Part shown: piece by piece, positions 5,475-5,554 of the stretch
Layout: each line of letters begins with the position of its first letter
How positions within the stretch are numbered: the stretch's first letter is position 1
Source: Cryomorphaceae bacterium
Lineage (GTDB): Bacteria; Bacteroidota; Bacteroidia; Flavobacteriales; Schleiferiaceae
Reading direction: 5' to 3'
Length of the DNA: 5,554 nucleotides
NCBI GenBank assembly: GCA_022565745.1
Contig: JAIUMB010000141.1
Span: 1-5,554 of the forward strand
The notes under the pieces: generated by a model
The model's input: only the letters and a program-made list of their open reading frames with translations
The model's database searches: none
Told to the model about the DNA's origin: nothing
Made by a program: the position numbers and the translations under genes

Positions 5475-5554
5475 TCAAAACTGAACTTTCAAAACGAGGG
5501 AATTATCCCGGATGAACGCCCAATCAGTGTAAACACTCCCAAAATTCCTCTGTG
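5475..5554 (-). CDS. C-terminal end of a probable beta-barrel or surface protein (partial)
   Basis: The minus strand is open from the window edge for 25 codons to a TGA (5475-5477), giving a peptide that includes YTDWAFIRDN and ends SLVLKVQF. The closing stretch alternates hydrophobic and polar residues and ends in Phe, as last strands of outer-membrane beta-barrels do. The stop is followed at once by intergenic repeat DNA, which supports a real gene end. The family cannot be named from 25 residues; a chance open frame is possible. Confidence 0.42.
   Translation of the reverse strand, partial: QRNFGSVYTDWAFIRDNSLVLKVQF

Overview
The window looks like Bacteroidota chromosome. The basis is inference: moderate-to-low GC, no Shine-Dalgarno-like sequence ahead of the visible starts, short A/C-rich tandem motifs (ccacgaatta, cacgaaaga and cctctgtgtcctctgcg types) between genes, and a CPA2 antiporter with a universal-stress-protein-like tail. 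No rRNA, tRNA, CRISPR array, integrase or transposase is visible.

Layout. A few codons of a plus-strand gene end at 45. A convergent minus-strand gene for a 94-residue protein of unknown function follows (54-338). From about 339 to 935 there is no convincing gene, only a patchwork of short tandem and inverted repeats. At 936-1026 lies a copy of the last 29 codons of hemN, cut off from any hemN body. Next come an intact minus-strand cation:proton antiporter gene (1081-3456) and an intact minus-strand hemN (3616-4971), the oxygen-independent coproporphyrinogen III oxidase of haem synthesis. Upstream of hemN is an AT-rich stretch, then a gene-free region rich in inverted repeats (5193-5453), including a 105-base imperfect palindrome. 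The last 80 bases look like the 3' end of another minus-strand gene whose product ends like an outer-membrane beta-barrel protein.

The main observation is that the antiporter gene sits between two same-orientation copies of the hemN 3' tail (936-1026 and 3614-3704; 91 bases, 5 mismatches). All five mismatches are synonymous in the hemN frame, so both copies seem to have diverged while part of working hemN genes. This arrangement resembles integration of a segment at the 3' end of a gene, with the incoming segment restoring the gene's end and the old end left stranded on the far side. The interval holds only the antiporter and no recombinase, so a small passenger element, a recombination remnant between related strains, or a metagenomic assembly join are all possible. 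The antiporter is also visibly lower in GC than hemN.

No functional link between haem synthesis and the antiporter is evident. They read in the same direction with a 159-base gap that contains a weak hairpin.
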